A stretch of 6,490 nucleotides of DNA from Clostridiales bacterium. GTDB taxonomy: Bacteria > Bacillota > Clostridia > Saccharofermentanales > Saccharofermentanaceae. The notes beneath the pieces were generated by a model. It was not told where the DNA came from. It did no database searches and was given only the letters and a program-made list of their open reading frames with translations. Both the position numbers and the translations under genes were made by a program. Each line of letters starts with the position of its first letter. The stretch's first letter is position 1. The stretch covers positions 1 through 6,490 of the forward strand of contig JAGAFH010000087.1 in NCBI GenBank assembly GCA_017612755.1, written 5' to 3'. Below, piece by piece: positions 1-5,446 of the stretch.

Positions 1-19
1 CAGATAAATCAAATCAGTG

Positions 20-28
20 TGGTATAAT
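20..28 (+). promoter_or_regulatory. Extended -10 promoter element of the cdaA-ybbR gene
   Basis: A TG-N-TATAAT element (TGGTATAAT, -10 hexamer 23-28) matches the extended -10 consensus exactly. Counting seven bases from the last T puts the transcription start at A35, the first base of the ATG chosen for the next gene. Any -35 box would lie at or beyond the left edge of the window, so it cannot be judged. The element also overlaps the alternative GTG start at 17. Confidence 0.6.
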
Positions 29-34
29 TTTTTC

Positions 35-1477
35 ATGGGCAGTAATTCGATCATCACACAGATTATAGATTTTATAGTCGAGCTGATCCAGAGTATGGAC
101 AGCGGATATCTGTTCTTTGGAAGCGCATGGGATCTCGTGCGCTATGCTGCCGATATCCTTCTTGTTGCCGGCCTTTTCTATATGATCATGATCTTCATTA
201 AGCAGACCAGGGCCTGGCAGCTTATCAAAGGTATAGTCCTTATCCTGTTATTCGTCCTTCTCTGCGGCCTGTTGGGCCTGGAGATGGTCGGGTTCATCTT
301 TAATAAGCTCCTTTATGTGCTGGCCATACTCTTTATCGTACTGTTCCAGCCTGAACTCCGAAGGGTCCTTGAGACGGTAGGACTTCGTTCCTTCAGTTCT
401 TTCAAGGGGTTCTTCTTCTCCACGGAAGTCGAGAATCCTTCTGATGTTTCCGTATTTATCAAGGAGATATGTCATGCCTGTTCGGAGATGTCTTCCACTA
501 ATACCGGCGCCCTGATCCTTGTTGAGAGAAATACAAGGCTGGACGAGCTTCTCACCCAGGAAAACGTGGTCAGATTTGACTCCACAGTATCCAGTTCGGT
601 ACTTCAGTCCATATTCTATAAGGGGTCTCCCATGCATGACGGCGGCCTTCTTATCAGGAACGGAAGGATAATAGCAGCCAGGTGCCATGTGCCTTTGTCT
701 GTTACGATGCATGAACTGTCCAGGACGGGGACGAGACACAGGGCTGCCGTAGGCGCCAGCGAGATGGGCGATACGGTAGTCATCGTTGTATCCGAGGAGA
801 GAGGACAGACGTCTATTGCCGTTAACGGAAGGCTTTATGAGATGAAGGATGCTACCGAGCTTGAAGCAAACCTTTCATATCTCCTGGGTGTAGGAGAGGG
901 AGAGAACATTAAGAAAGGATTCTTCTCCAGGATCTTTAAGTCTTCTTCCGAAAAGAAGGTCAGACCTGTTTCCGCTTCTGCCATAAGCCATCCTGTAACC
1001 GAAGCAGAAGGCGAGAAGAAGGTAAAGATCGAGATCAAGACAAAGACTGCCGAGAAGCGCGCCAAGGTAGGCGGCGGCTATGAGATCGTCCAGAGGATAG
1101 TACTGATGATCGTAGCCCTCTTTATGTCGACGGTCCTCTGGATGTATATCCAGGTCAACAATAATCCTGTAGTAAGCAAGGTCATTACGGTACCTATCTC
1201 TTATGATACGACCATGACCCCTGAAAATATGGAAGTCTCATATCCTATCGAGACTGTAGAGGTAATCCTGGTAGGACGGAAGAATACTATGGATACTCTT
1301 ACAGCTTCAGATGTTTCTGCTACCATCGATTATTCGGCTGTTACCGATCCCGGTGTAGTGGAACTTCCCATCATTGTGGAGTCTTCCGACAGTAAAGTCT
1401 ATTTCAGAGTCGAACAGCAGGTCCCGGAGACTATATCAGTCACAGTCTACGCCCAGAGCGAGCCTTCTGAAAATTGA
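35..1477 (+). CDS. cdaA: Diadenylate cyclase CdaA fused to a YbbR (CdaR-like) domain
   Basis: Membrane diadenylate cyclase that makes c-di-AMP from two ATP, 480 aa from ATG 35. Three N-terminal helices (about 37-55, 64-82, 85-104) end in the family's FQPELRR (104-110). The cytoplasmic DAC domain (about 111-290) shows GALILVER (158-165), MHDGG (200-204; catalytic Asp202 kept, but DGG replaces the usual DGA), GTRHRAA (232-238) and SEMGD (242-246). A charged linker of about 60 residues leads to a fourth helix (355-372) and one extracytoplasmic YbbR repeat (about 373-474). In most Firmicutes CdaA (about 270 aa) and the multi-repeat regulator CdaR are separate genes, so this is a fusion with a shortened regulator. 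An in-frame TAA at 5-7 limits the start to GTG 17, ATG 35 or ATG 95. None has a good Shine-Dalgarno, unlike every other plus-strand gene here. I chose ATG 35 because the promoter fits a leaderless start there; ATG 95 would match the usual CdaA N-terminus better in length. Confidence 0.95.
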   Translation: MGSNSIITQIIDFIVELIQSMDSGYLFFGSAWDLVRYAADILLVAGLFYMIMIFIKQTRAWQLIKGIVLILLFVLLCGLLGLEMVGFIFNKLLYVLAILFIVLFQPELRRVLETVGLRSFSSFKGFFFSTEVENPSDVSVFIKEICHACSEMSSTNTGALILVERNTRLDELLTQENVVRFDSTVSSSVLQSIFYKGSPMHDGGLLIRNGRIIAARCHVPLSVTMHELSRTGTRHRAAVGASEMGDTVVIVVSEERGQTSIAVNGRLYEMKDATELEANLSYLLGVGEGENIKKGFFSRIFKSSSEKKVRPVSASAISHPVTEAEGEKKVKIEIKTKTAEKRAKVGGGYEIVQRIVLMIVALFMSTVLWMYIQVNNNPVVSKVITVPISYDTTMTPENMEVSYPIETVEVILVGRKNTMDTLTASDVSATIDYSAVTDPGVVELPIIVESSDSKVYFRVEQQVPETISVTVYAQSEPSEN

Positions 1478-1502
1478 CTTAATCTCCTATAAAGTTTAAA
1501 AT
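1474..1502 (+). promoter_or_regulatory. Sigma-A-type promoter of the ribozyme-nagB operon
   Basis: TTGACT (1474-1479) and TAAAAT (1497-1502) each match the consensus at five of six bases and are 17 bp apart. Transcription should start near 1508-1509. The -35 box overlaps the TGA stop of the preceding gene (1475-1477). No terminator is visible between the two genes, so read-through from cdaA is also likely. A weaker second candidate is CTCACA (1522-1527), 18 bp, TAAAAT (1546-1551), but it lies inside the first leader hairpin. Confidence 0.7.
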
Positions 1503-1510
1503 TAATGAGT

Positions 1511-1539
1511 GTTTTTTGTCGCTCACAGCGACAGAAAAT
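1511..1539 (+). repeat. 5'-leader hairpin (not a terminator)
   Basis: TGTCGCT (1517-1523) pairs perfectly with AGCGACA (1527-1533) across a CAC loop. The flanking T run (1512-1516) and GAAAA (1534-1538) extend the helix to about 12 pairs, including one G-T wobble. The T run lies before the stem and an A run after it, the reverse of an intrinsic terminator on either strand. The hairpin would start a few bases from the predicted 5' end of the nagB transcript, so a role in protecting that end or as an operator is possible. This is inference. Confidence 0.6.
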
Positions 1540-1550
1540 GCTGTGTAAAA

Positions 1551-1588
1551 TAGATCCTCTTATCGAAAGGAGAGGGACGGGAGATCTA
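1551..1588 (+). repeat. Leader stem just upstream of the ribozyme cleavage site
   Basis: TAGATC (1551-1556) is the exact reverse complement of GATCTA (1583-1588), closing a stem that ends three bases before cleavage base A1591. Inside it, CCTCT (1556-1560) can instead pair with AGAGG (1571-1575) around a loop holding TTATCGAAAG (1560-1569). That same 10-mer recurs in the ribozyme core at 1627-1636. Whether the stem or the repeat matters is unknown. Confidence 0.45.
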
Positions 1589-1590
1589 TT

Positions 1591-1725
1591 AGCGCCTGGA
1601 CCCATTGGGTTGACGAGGTTTGGCAGTTATCGAAAGACTCGGCGGATTCTGTCACGGTATTTTCGGGGGACCGTCAGGAAGAAAAGAAAAAGCAGAATAA
1701 ACACTGTAACAGAGATTCTTCCGGC
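1591..1725 (+). ncRNA. glmS ribozyme (GlcN6P-activated self-cleaving riboswitch) upstream of nagB
   Basis: The conserved core blocks occur in order: AGCGCCTGGAC (1591-1601), GTTGACGAGG (1609-1618), TTATCGA (1627-1633) and TCGGCGG (1639-1645). Cleavage is expected between A1591 and G1592. The helices can be drawn: P1 ACCC/GGGT (1600-1603/1607-1610, minimal with an ATT loop); P2 TGGCAG/CTGTCA (1621-1626/1649-1654), whose sequence differs from Bacillus and Thermoanaerobacter ribozymes while pairing is kept; P2.2 CGCC/GGCG (1593-1596/1641-1644); P3 CGGT/ACCG (1655-1658/1670-1673); P4 GGAAGAA/TTCTTCC (1677-1683/1716-1722), with an inner GCAG/CTGT stem and AGAG before the closing strand. In the known family, GlcN6P is the cofactor for cleavage, and the 5'-OH product is then degraded. 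The usual downstream gene is glmS; here it is nagB. Confidence 0.95.
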
Positions 1726-1739
1726 TCCGGTATAACGAA

Positions 1740-1752
1740 GGCATATTATGCC
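1740..1752 (+). repeat. Small hairpin before the nagB ribosome binding site
   Basis: GGCAT (1740-1744) pairs with ATGCC (1748-1752) around an ATT loop. It sits between the 3' end of the ribozyme and the Shine-Dalgarno GGAGG at 1762-1766. It could act as a spacer that keeps the ribosome site clear of the ribozyme fold, but it is short and may have no function. Confidence 0.35.
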
Positions 1753-1772
1753 ATTCTTTATGGAGGAATAAA

Positions 1773-2564
1773 ATGAGAGTTGTTATTCAGGATAACTATG
1801 ACAAGATGTGTAAGTGGGCTGCTGATTATATCGCAGCTAAGATAAACTCCCATAAGGAAGACAGACCTTTTGTTCTCGGACTTCCTACAGGTTCTTCACC
1901 TGTCGGAGTATATAAGGAACTGGTCAAGAAAAATAAGGCGGGAGAGCTTTCTTTCTCTAATGTTGTTACATTCAATATGGATGAGTATCTGGGACTGCCA
2001 CATGAACATGACCAGAGCTACTGGTACTTCATGCATGACAATCTTTTTGACCACCTTGTAGATATGAAACCTGAAAACATCAATATACTTAACGGTATGA
2101 CTGACGATCCCGAAGGTGAGTGCGCCAGATACGAAGAGAAGATCGCATCTTACGGCGGTATCGACCTTTTTATGGGCGGCATCGGTGTTGACGGTCATCT
2201 GGCTTTTAACGAGCCTTATACATCCCTGTCTTCAAGGACGGGTGTCAGGGATCTGACTACCGATACGAGGATCGTAAACTCCAGATTCTTCGGAAACGAT
2301 CCCGAGAAAGTTCCTTCCCAGGCCCTTTCCGTTGGTATCGGAACAGTTACTGATTCAAAAGAGGTGCTTGTCCTTATCTCCGGACATAACAAGGCAAGGG
2401 CTCTTGCAGCTACTGTTGAGGGCGGAGTAAGCCAGAAGTGGACCTGCAGCGCCCTTCAGATGCATAACGCTGCCATCATCGCCTGTGATGAGGAAGCCTG
2501 CGGAGAACTTACGGTCGATACCTACAAGTATTTCCTCGACATAGAGAAAAAAGAAAGACTTTGA
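1773..2564 (+). CDS. nagB: Glucosamine-6-phosphate deaminase/isomerase NagB
   Basis: Interconverts GlcN6P + H2O and fructose-6-P + NH3 in the cytoplasm; the reaction is reversible. At 263 aa it is nearly the length of E. coli NagB (266) and collinear with it. Visible motifs are GLPTGSSP (36-43, sugar-phosphate loop), FNMDEY (67-72; Asp70 matches catalytic Asp72) and GIGVDGHLAFNEP (136-148; Asp140, His142 and Glu147 match E. coli Asp141, His143 and Glu148), then SRTGVRDLT (154-162). E. coli Arg158, part of the GlcNAc6P allosteric site, aligns with Gly157, so allosteric activation is probably lost. The start is ATG 1773, with GGAGG six bases upstream. It is the first gene behind a GlcN6P-sensing ribozyme and in one operon with an acetyltransferase and glmM, and no nagA lies alongside. 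That context suggests it runs toward GlcN6P synthesis, replacing GlmS. A catabolic role is the default alternative. Confidence 0.96.
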   Translation: MRVVIQDNYDKMCKWAADYIAAKINSHKEDRPFVLGLPTGSSPVGVYKELVKKNKAGELSFSNVVTFNMDEYLGLPHEHDQSYWYFMHDNLFDHLVDMKPENINILNGMTDDPEGECARYEEKIASYGGIDLFMGGIGVDGHLAFNEPYTSLSSRTGVRDLTTDTRIVNSRFFGNDPEKVPSQALSVGIGTVTDSKEVLVLISGHNKARALAATVEGGVSQKWTCSALQMHNAAIIACDEEACGELTVDTYKYFLDIEKKERL

Positions 2565-2578
2565 TCACGGAGGTATTT

Positions 2579-3238
2579 ATGTATACGATCACGGATCTTT
2601 ATGATCTTGAACATACTCTTGCAAAAGATTATCTTCAGGGATTTACATATCCCTGGGAGGCATTAAAGGGAATAAAGGATCTGATCCTTTCCCTGGGTCC
2701 TTCACTTGGTGAGGATTATGAGGAAGTATCGGAGAATGTCTGGGTCCACAAGACGGCAAAAGTCTTCCCCTCGGCATATCTGGGAGCTCCCTGTATCATC
2801 GGACCCGAGACGGAGGTAAGGCACTGCGCCTTTATCAGAGGTTCCGCCCTTGTAGGCGCAAACTGCGTAGTCGGGAACTCATGTGAGCTCAAGAACGTTA
2901 TCCTTTTCGATCATGTCCAGACACCTCACTACAATTATGTTGGCGACAGTATTCTCGGATACTATTCCCACATGGGTGCAGGTTCCATCACTTCAAACGT
3001 TAAATCCGACAAGAAGCTGGTGGTAGTCCATAACGGAACTGAGAATATCGAGACCGGCATCAAGAAGTTCGGCGCTATGCTGGGCGATTATGTTGAGGTT
3101 GGATGTAACAGCGTCTGTAACCCCGGTACAGTCATCGGAAGGCACAGCAATATTTATCCCACATCCTGCGTAAGAGGCGTAGTTCCCGAGAACAGCATCT
3201 ACAAGAACTGCGGTGAGATAGTGGCAAAACACGAGTAA
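2579..3238 (+). CDS. Left-handed beta-helix acetyltransferase, GlmU C-terminal-like (probable GlcN1P N-acetyltransferase)
   Basis: A 219-aa protein of the Clostridia group often labelled UDP-N-acetylglucosamine pyrophosphorylase. It has about 50 residues of alpha-helical N-terminus, then hexapeptide (left-handed beta-helix) turns from about residue 56 to 205. PHYNYVGDSILG followed by GAGSITSNV (about 121-146) resembles the GlmU acetyltransferase segment with its conserved His and Tyr (HLSYVGD and GAGTITCNY in E. coli). The N-terminal uridyltransferase domain of GlmU and its GxGTRM-type loop are absent, so it should not make UDP-GlcNAc. Position between nagB and glmM supports acetyl-CoA + GlcN1P -> GlcNAc1P, but this is inference. 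The start is ATG 2579 with CGGAGG five bases upstream; an upstream TTG at 2561 overlaps the nagB stop and lies before this Shine-Dalgarno. Only 14 bases separate it from nagB. Confidence 0.85.
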   Translation: MYTITDLYDLEHTLAKDYLQGFTYPWEALKGIKDLILSLGPSLGEDYEEVSENVWVHKTAKVFPSAYLGAPCIIGPETEVRHCAFIRGSALVGANCVVGNSCELKNVILFDHVQTPHYNYVGDSILGYYSHMGAGSITSNVKSDKKLVVVHNGTENIETGIKKFGAMLGDYVEVGCNSVCNPGTVIGRHSNIYPTSCVRGVVPENSIYKNCGEIVAKHE

Positions 3239-3253
3239 CAGGAAGGAATCAAA

Positions 3254-4603
3254 ATGGGCAAATATTTCGGAACAGACGGCTTCAGAGGAGAAGCCAACAA
3301 GAATCTTGATTATGAGCATGCCATTAAGATCGGCCGTTTCCTCGGCTGGTATTACGGCGTAAGGCTCGGAAAGAAAGCAAAAGTAGTTATCGGTAAGGAT
3401 ACGAGAAGATCCAGCTATATGTTTGAGTATGCACTCTGTACAGGCCTTATGGCATCCGGTGCAGATGCATATATCATGCATGTAACGACAACTCCTTCAG
3501 TTTCCTATATCGCCAGGGTAGATGATTTTGACTGCGGTATCATGATCTCCGCTTCCCACAACCCTTATTACGATAACGGCATCAAGCTGCTCAACAGCAA
3601 CGGAGAGAAGATGGATGAGGAGACCATCCTGATGGTAGAGGATTTTATCGACGGTAAGATCGAAGTCCCTCTTGCTGAAAGAGATCAGATCGGAAGGACT
3701 GTAGACTACGTGGCCGGCAGAAATCGTTATATCGGATACCTCATCTCCATGAGTAAATACAGCTTCAAGGACAAGAAGGTTGGACTTGACTGTGCCAACG
3801 GCGCATCCTGGTCAATCGCCAAAGGAGTTTTCGATGCACTGGGCGCCAAGACCTATGTGATCAACAATGATCCTGACGGTTATAACATCAATACCGACTG
3901 CGGAAGCACACACATCGAGCATCTGCAGAAGTTTGTAGTAGAAAAGGGTCTTGATATCGGGTTTGCATGCGACGGTGATGCAGACAGATGTCTCTGCGTC
4001 GACGAGAAGGGCAACGTGGTCACGGGCGATCATATCCTTTATATCTATGGTAAGTACATGAAGGAGAGAGGAAAGCTCATCAATAACAAGGTAGTTACCA
4101 CCATCATGTCTAACTTCGGTCTTTATAAGGCCCTGGACAAGATCGGTATCGAGTACGACAAGACAAAGGTAGGCGACAAGTACGTATACGAGAACATGGT
4201 ACAGACAGGCAACCGTATCGGCGGTGAGCAGTCAGGTCATATCATCTTCTCCAAGTATGCTACTACCGGTGACGGTATCCTTACTTCCTTAAAGCTCATG
4301 GAAGTAATGCTCGCCAAGGAGAAGCCTATGAGTGAACTGGCAGCTCCCGTAGTCTTCTATCCCCAGGTCCTTAAGAACGTGAGGGTCAAGAGCAAGCCTG
4401 ATGCCCAGAACGATCCTGACGTACAGGCTGCAGTAGCAGAAGTCGGCAAGGCTCTCGGTGATTCCGGAAGGATCCTGGTAAGAGAGAGCGGTACCGAGCC
4501 CGTTATAAGGGTCATGGTAGAGGCTGACACTGAGGAGATCTGTGAGAAGTATGTCGATCAGGTCATCGATGTGATCAGGGCCAAAGGCCATATAGAACAG
4601 TGA
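3254..4603 (+). CDS. glmM: Phosphoglucosamine mutase GlmM
   Basis: Converts GlcN6P to GlcN1P through a phosphoserine intermediate, the step toward UDP-GlcNAc for peptidoglycan. The 449-aa length is normal for the family. It begins GTDGFRGEAN (6-15). The active-site serine is Ser101 in SASHNPYYDNG (99-109), the metal-binding loop is DGDADR (240-245, where GlmM usually has DGDGDR), GEQSGH is the sugar-recognition motif, and RESGTEP (410-416) binds the substrate phosphate. ATG 3254 follows AGGAAGG (3240-3246) and is 15 bases from the previous stop. In other Firmicutes glmM lies next to cdaA-cdaR, and GlmM binds and inhibits CdaA. Here that synteny survives, with ribozyme, nagB and acetyltransferase placed between. 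A general phosphohexomutase is a less likely alternative. Confidence 0.96.
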   Translation: MGKYFGTDGFRGEANKNLDYEHAIKIGRFLGWYYGVRLGKKAKVVIGKDTRRSSYMFEYALCTGLMASGADAYIMHVTTTPSVSYIARVDDFDCGIMISASHNPYYDNGIKLLNSNGEKMDEETILMVEDFIDGKIEVPLAERDQIGRTVDYVAGRNRYIGYLISMSKYSFKDKKVGLDCANGASWSIAKGVFDALGAKTYVINNDPDGYNINTDCGSTHIEHLQKFVVEKGLDIGFACDGDADRCLCVDEKGNVVTGDHILYIYGKYMKERGKLINNKVVTTIMSNFGLYKALDKIGIEYDKTKVGDKYVYENMVQTGNRIGGEQSGHIIFSKYATTGDGILTSLKLMEVMLAKEKPMSELAAPVVFYPQVLKNVRVKSKPDAQNDPDVQAAVAEVGKALGDSGRILVRESGTEPVIRVMVEADTEEICEKYVDQVIDVIRAKGHIEQ

Positions 4604-4609
4604 TATTAT
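4601..4609 (+). promoter_or_regulatory. Possible extended -10 promoter for the lipoprotein gene
   Basis: TG-A-TATTAT starts on the glmM stop codon (TGA 4601-4603; hexamer 4604-4609). No -35 is recognisable. Transcription would start near 4616, inside the first arm of the terminator, which would shorten that hairpin and might let the transcript escape it. This is weak evidence, but no other promoter is visible in the 62 bases before the lipoprotein gene. Confidence 0.25.
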
Positions 4610-4611
4610 CT

Positions 4612-4640
4612 GCCGCCGGAGATGTTCCGGCGGCTTTTTT
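4612..4640 (+). terminator. Intrinsic terminator of the nagB-glmM operon
   Basis: GCCGCCGGA (4612-4620) pairs perfectly with TCCGGCGGC (4626-4634) around a GATGT loop, followed directly by six T (4635-4640). It starts eight bases after the glmM stop codon. A nine-pair GC-rich stem with a U tract is a textbook Rho-independent terminator. Confidence 0.95.
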
Positions 4641-4665
4641 CGGATAGAAAACGGAGGTATGAAAT

Positions 4666-5082
4666 ATGAAGAAGTTGATCTCATTACTTACAGTTTTAGC
4701 GTGTTCCGTGTGTTTCTTTTCAGGATGCTCAGGCAGTGAAAAGACTTCTGAACCGGAGGGATCAGTTAAAGATTCTGCTATTACGGATGACTGGGAAGTA
4801 TATTCCTGGACGGTGGACGGAGAGACTTATTACAGTAAGGACGCTGAAGACACGTCCAAGATCCCCAGCTTTTATACTGAGGATGGTGAGAACTTTTATC
4901 TGACTATCACAGGAGAGAATGAATACAGGGGAACCATACAGGAGAATGAAGACGGAACATATGAGCTTTGTAACGAGGGCTCAGAAAAAACTGTTCATGT
5001 TGTGATAGAAGGTAATACTCTTACCCTGGAATATGATTCCGGAGCCAACGTGGTCTTTGTATCTGATGATTCTGCAGAGTGA
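4666..5082 (+). CDS. Small acidic lipoprotein of unknown function
   Basis: A 138-aa protein with a lipoprotein signal peptide: Lys2-Lys3, a hydrophobic stretch (4-18) and a lipobox FSGC with Cys21 as the predicted lipidated residue (Phe at -3 instead of the usual Leu). The mature part of about 117 residues is acidic and reads as alternating short beta strands rich in Trp, Tyr, Thr and Gly. This suggests a small beta-barrel or sandwich on the outer face of the membrane. I do not recognise the family and assign no function. ATG 4666 has GGAGG (4653-4657) eight bases upstream. The preceding terminator separates it from glmM, so it is probably transcribed apart. It faces the minus-strand genes that follow. 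Confidence 0.85.
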   Translation: MKKLISLLTVLACSVCFFSGCSGSEKTSEPEGSVKDSAITDDWEVYSWTVDGETYYSKDAEDTSKIPSFYTEDGENFYLTITGENEYRGTIQENEDGTYELCNEGSEKTVHVVIEGNTLTLEYDSGANVVFVSDDSAE

Positions 5083-5088
5083 TCGGAC

Positions 5089-5120
5089 AGATCCTTTCTC
5101 CTGATCAGGGGAAAGGATCT
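5089..5120. terminator. Long hairpin at the convergent gene junction
   Basis: AGATCCTTTC (5089-5098) pairs with GAAAGGATCT (5111-5120). A T-G wobble and CCT/AGG then extend the stem to 14 pairs around a GATC loop. It lies seven bases past the lipoprotein stop and overlaps the last codons of the minus-strand gene that ends at 5105. There is no T tract on either side, so it is not a canonical intrinsic terminator. It may still stop transcription or stabilise the 3' ends of both mRNAs. Confidence 0.55.
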
Positions 5121-5446
5121 CCGCCAAATAACAGATAATAACCCCACCAGTAGGAAAGCAGAAGAAGGGGGATGGCCGCCCAGACAAGGGACGAGACGAA
5201 CCAGAGGGTGAATAATTCTTTTCCCGGCCTGCTTTCTTTCCTTGCTCTTATCCTGTCTATTATAAAGAGGGTCAGCCCTGACAGGACAGCAAGCAGGTAA
5301 ACGGCAGCGAATATTAACTCCAGGATCTCAGAAATATAGCCGGTATTGGCGAAGTGCACAATGACGTAGATCATCAATGTGGAAAACCCCACCAGTGTCA
5401 GAGCTGATATTACTATTGTCAGAATGATCTTACGCTTGGTACTCAT
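5105..5446 (-). CDS. Small three-helix membrane protein, unknown function
   Basis: A 113-aa protein that is mostly hydrophobic: predicted helices at about 8-30, 40-63 and 80-105, with a basic cytoplasmic-type loop RIRARKESRPGK (65-76) between the second and third. I recognise no family motif. Its ATG (5446) lies inside the end of the upstream gene, giving a 17-base overlap, and no Shine-Dalgarno is visible before it, so translation is probably coupled. The two genes therefore form one transcript and may encode partners. The gene ends within the convergent hairpin. Confidence 0.7.
   Translation of the reverse strand: MSTKRKIILTIVISALTLVGFSTLMIYVIVHFANTGYISEILELIFAAVYLLAVLSGLTLFIIDRIRARKESRPGKELFTLWFVSSLVWAAIPLLLLSYWWGYYLLFGGDPFP

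Noticed and set aside
248..739. 163-aa minus-strand frame inside the cyclase gene
   Set aside because: It is antisense to the conserved DAC domain, has low-complexity composition, and shows no start signals or family motifs.
1511..1539. Terminator for cdaA
   Set aside because: The T run precedes the stem and an A run follows it, opposite to an intrinsic terminator on either strand.
1505..1735. 76-codon open frame between cdaA and nagB
   Set aside because: It covers the leader and glmS ribozyme. The RNA core motifs and helices explain the sequence, the peptide is Arg/Lys-rich without family features, and no Shine-Dalgarno precedes it.
2561..2578. TTG start six codons upstream for the acetyltransferase
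   Set aside because: It overlaps the nagB stop, and the strong CGGAGG lies between it and ATG 2579, at the right distance only for the ATG.
2993..3481. 162-aa minus-strand frame across the acetyltransferase-glmM junction
   Set aside because: It is antisense to two well-supported genes and has no recognisable domain.
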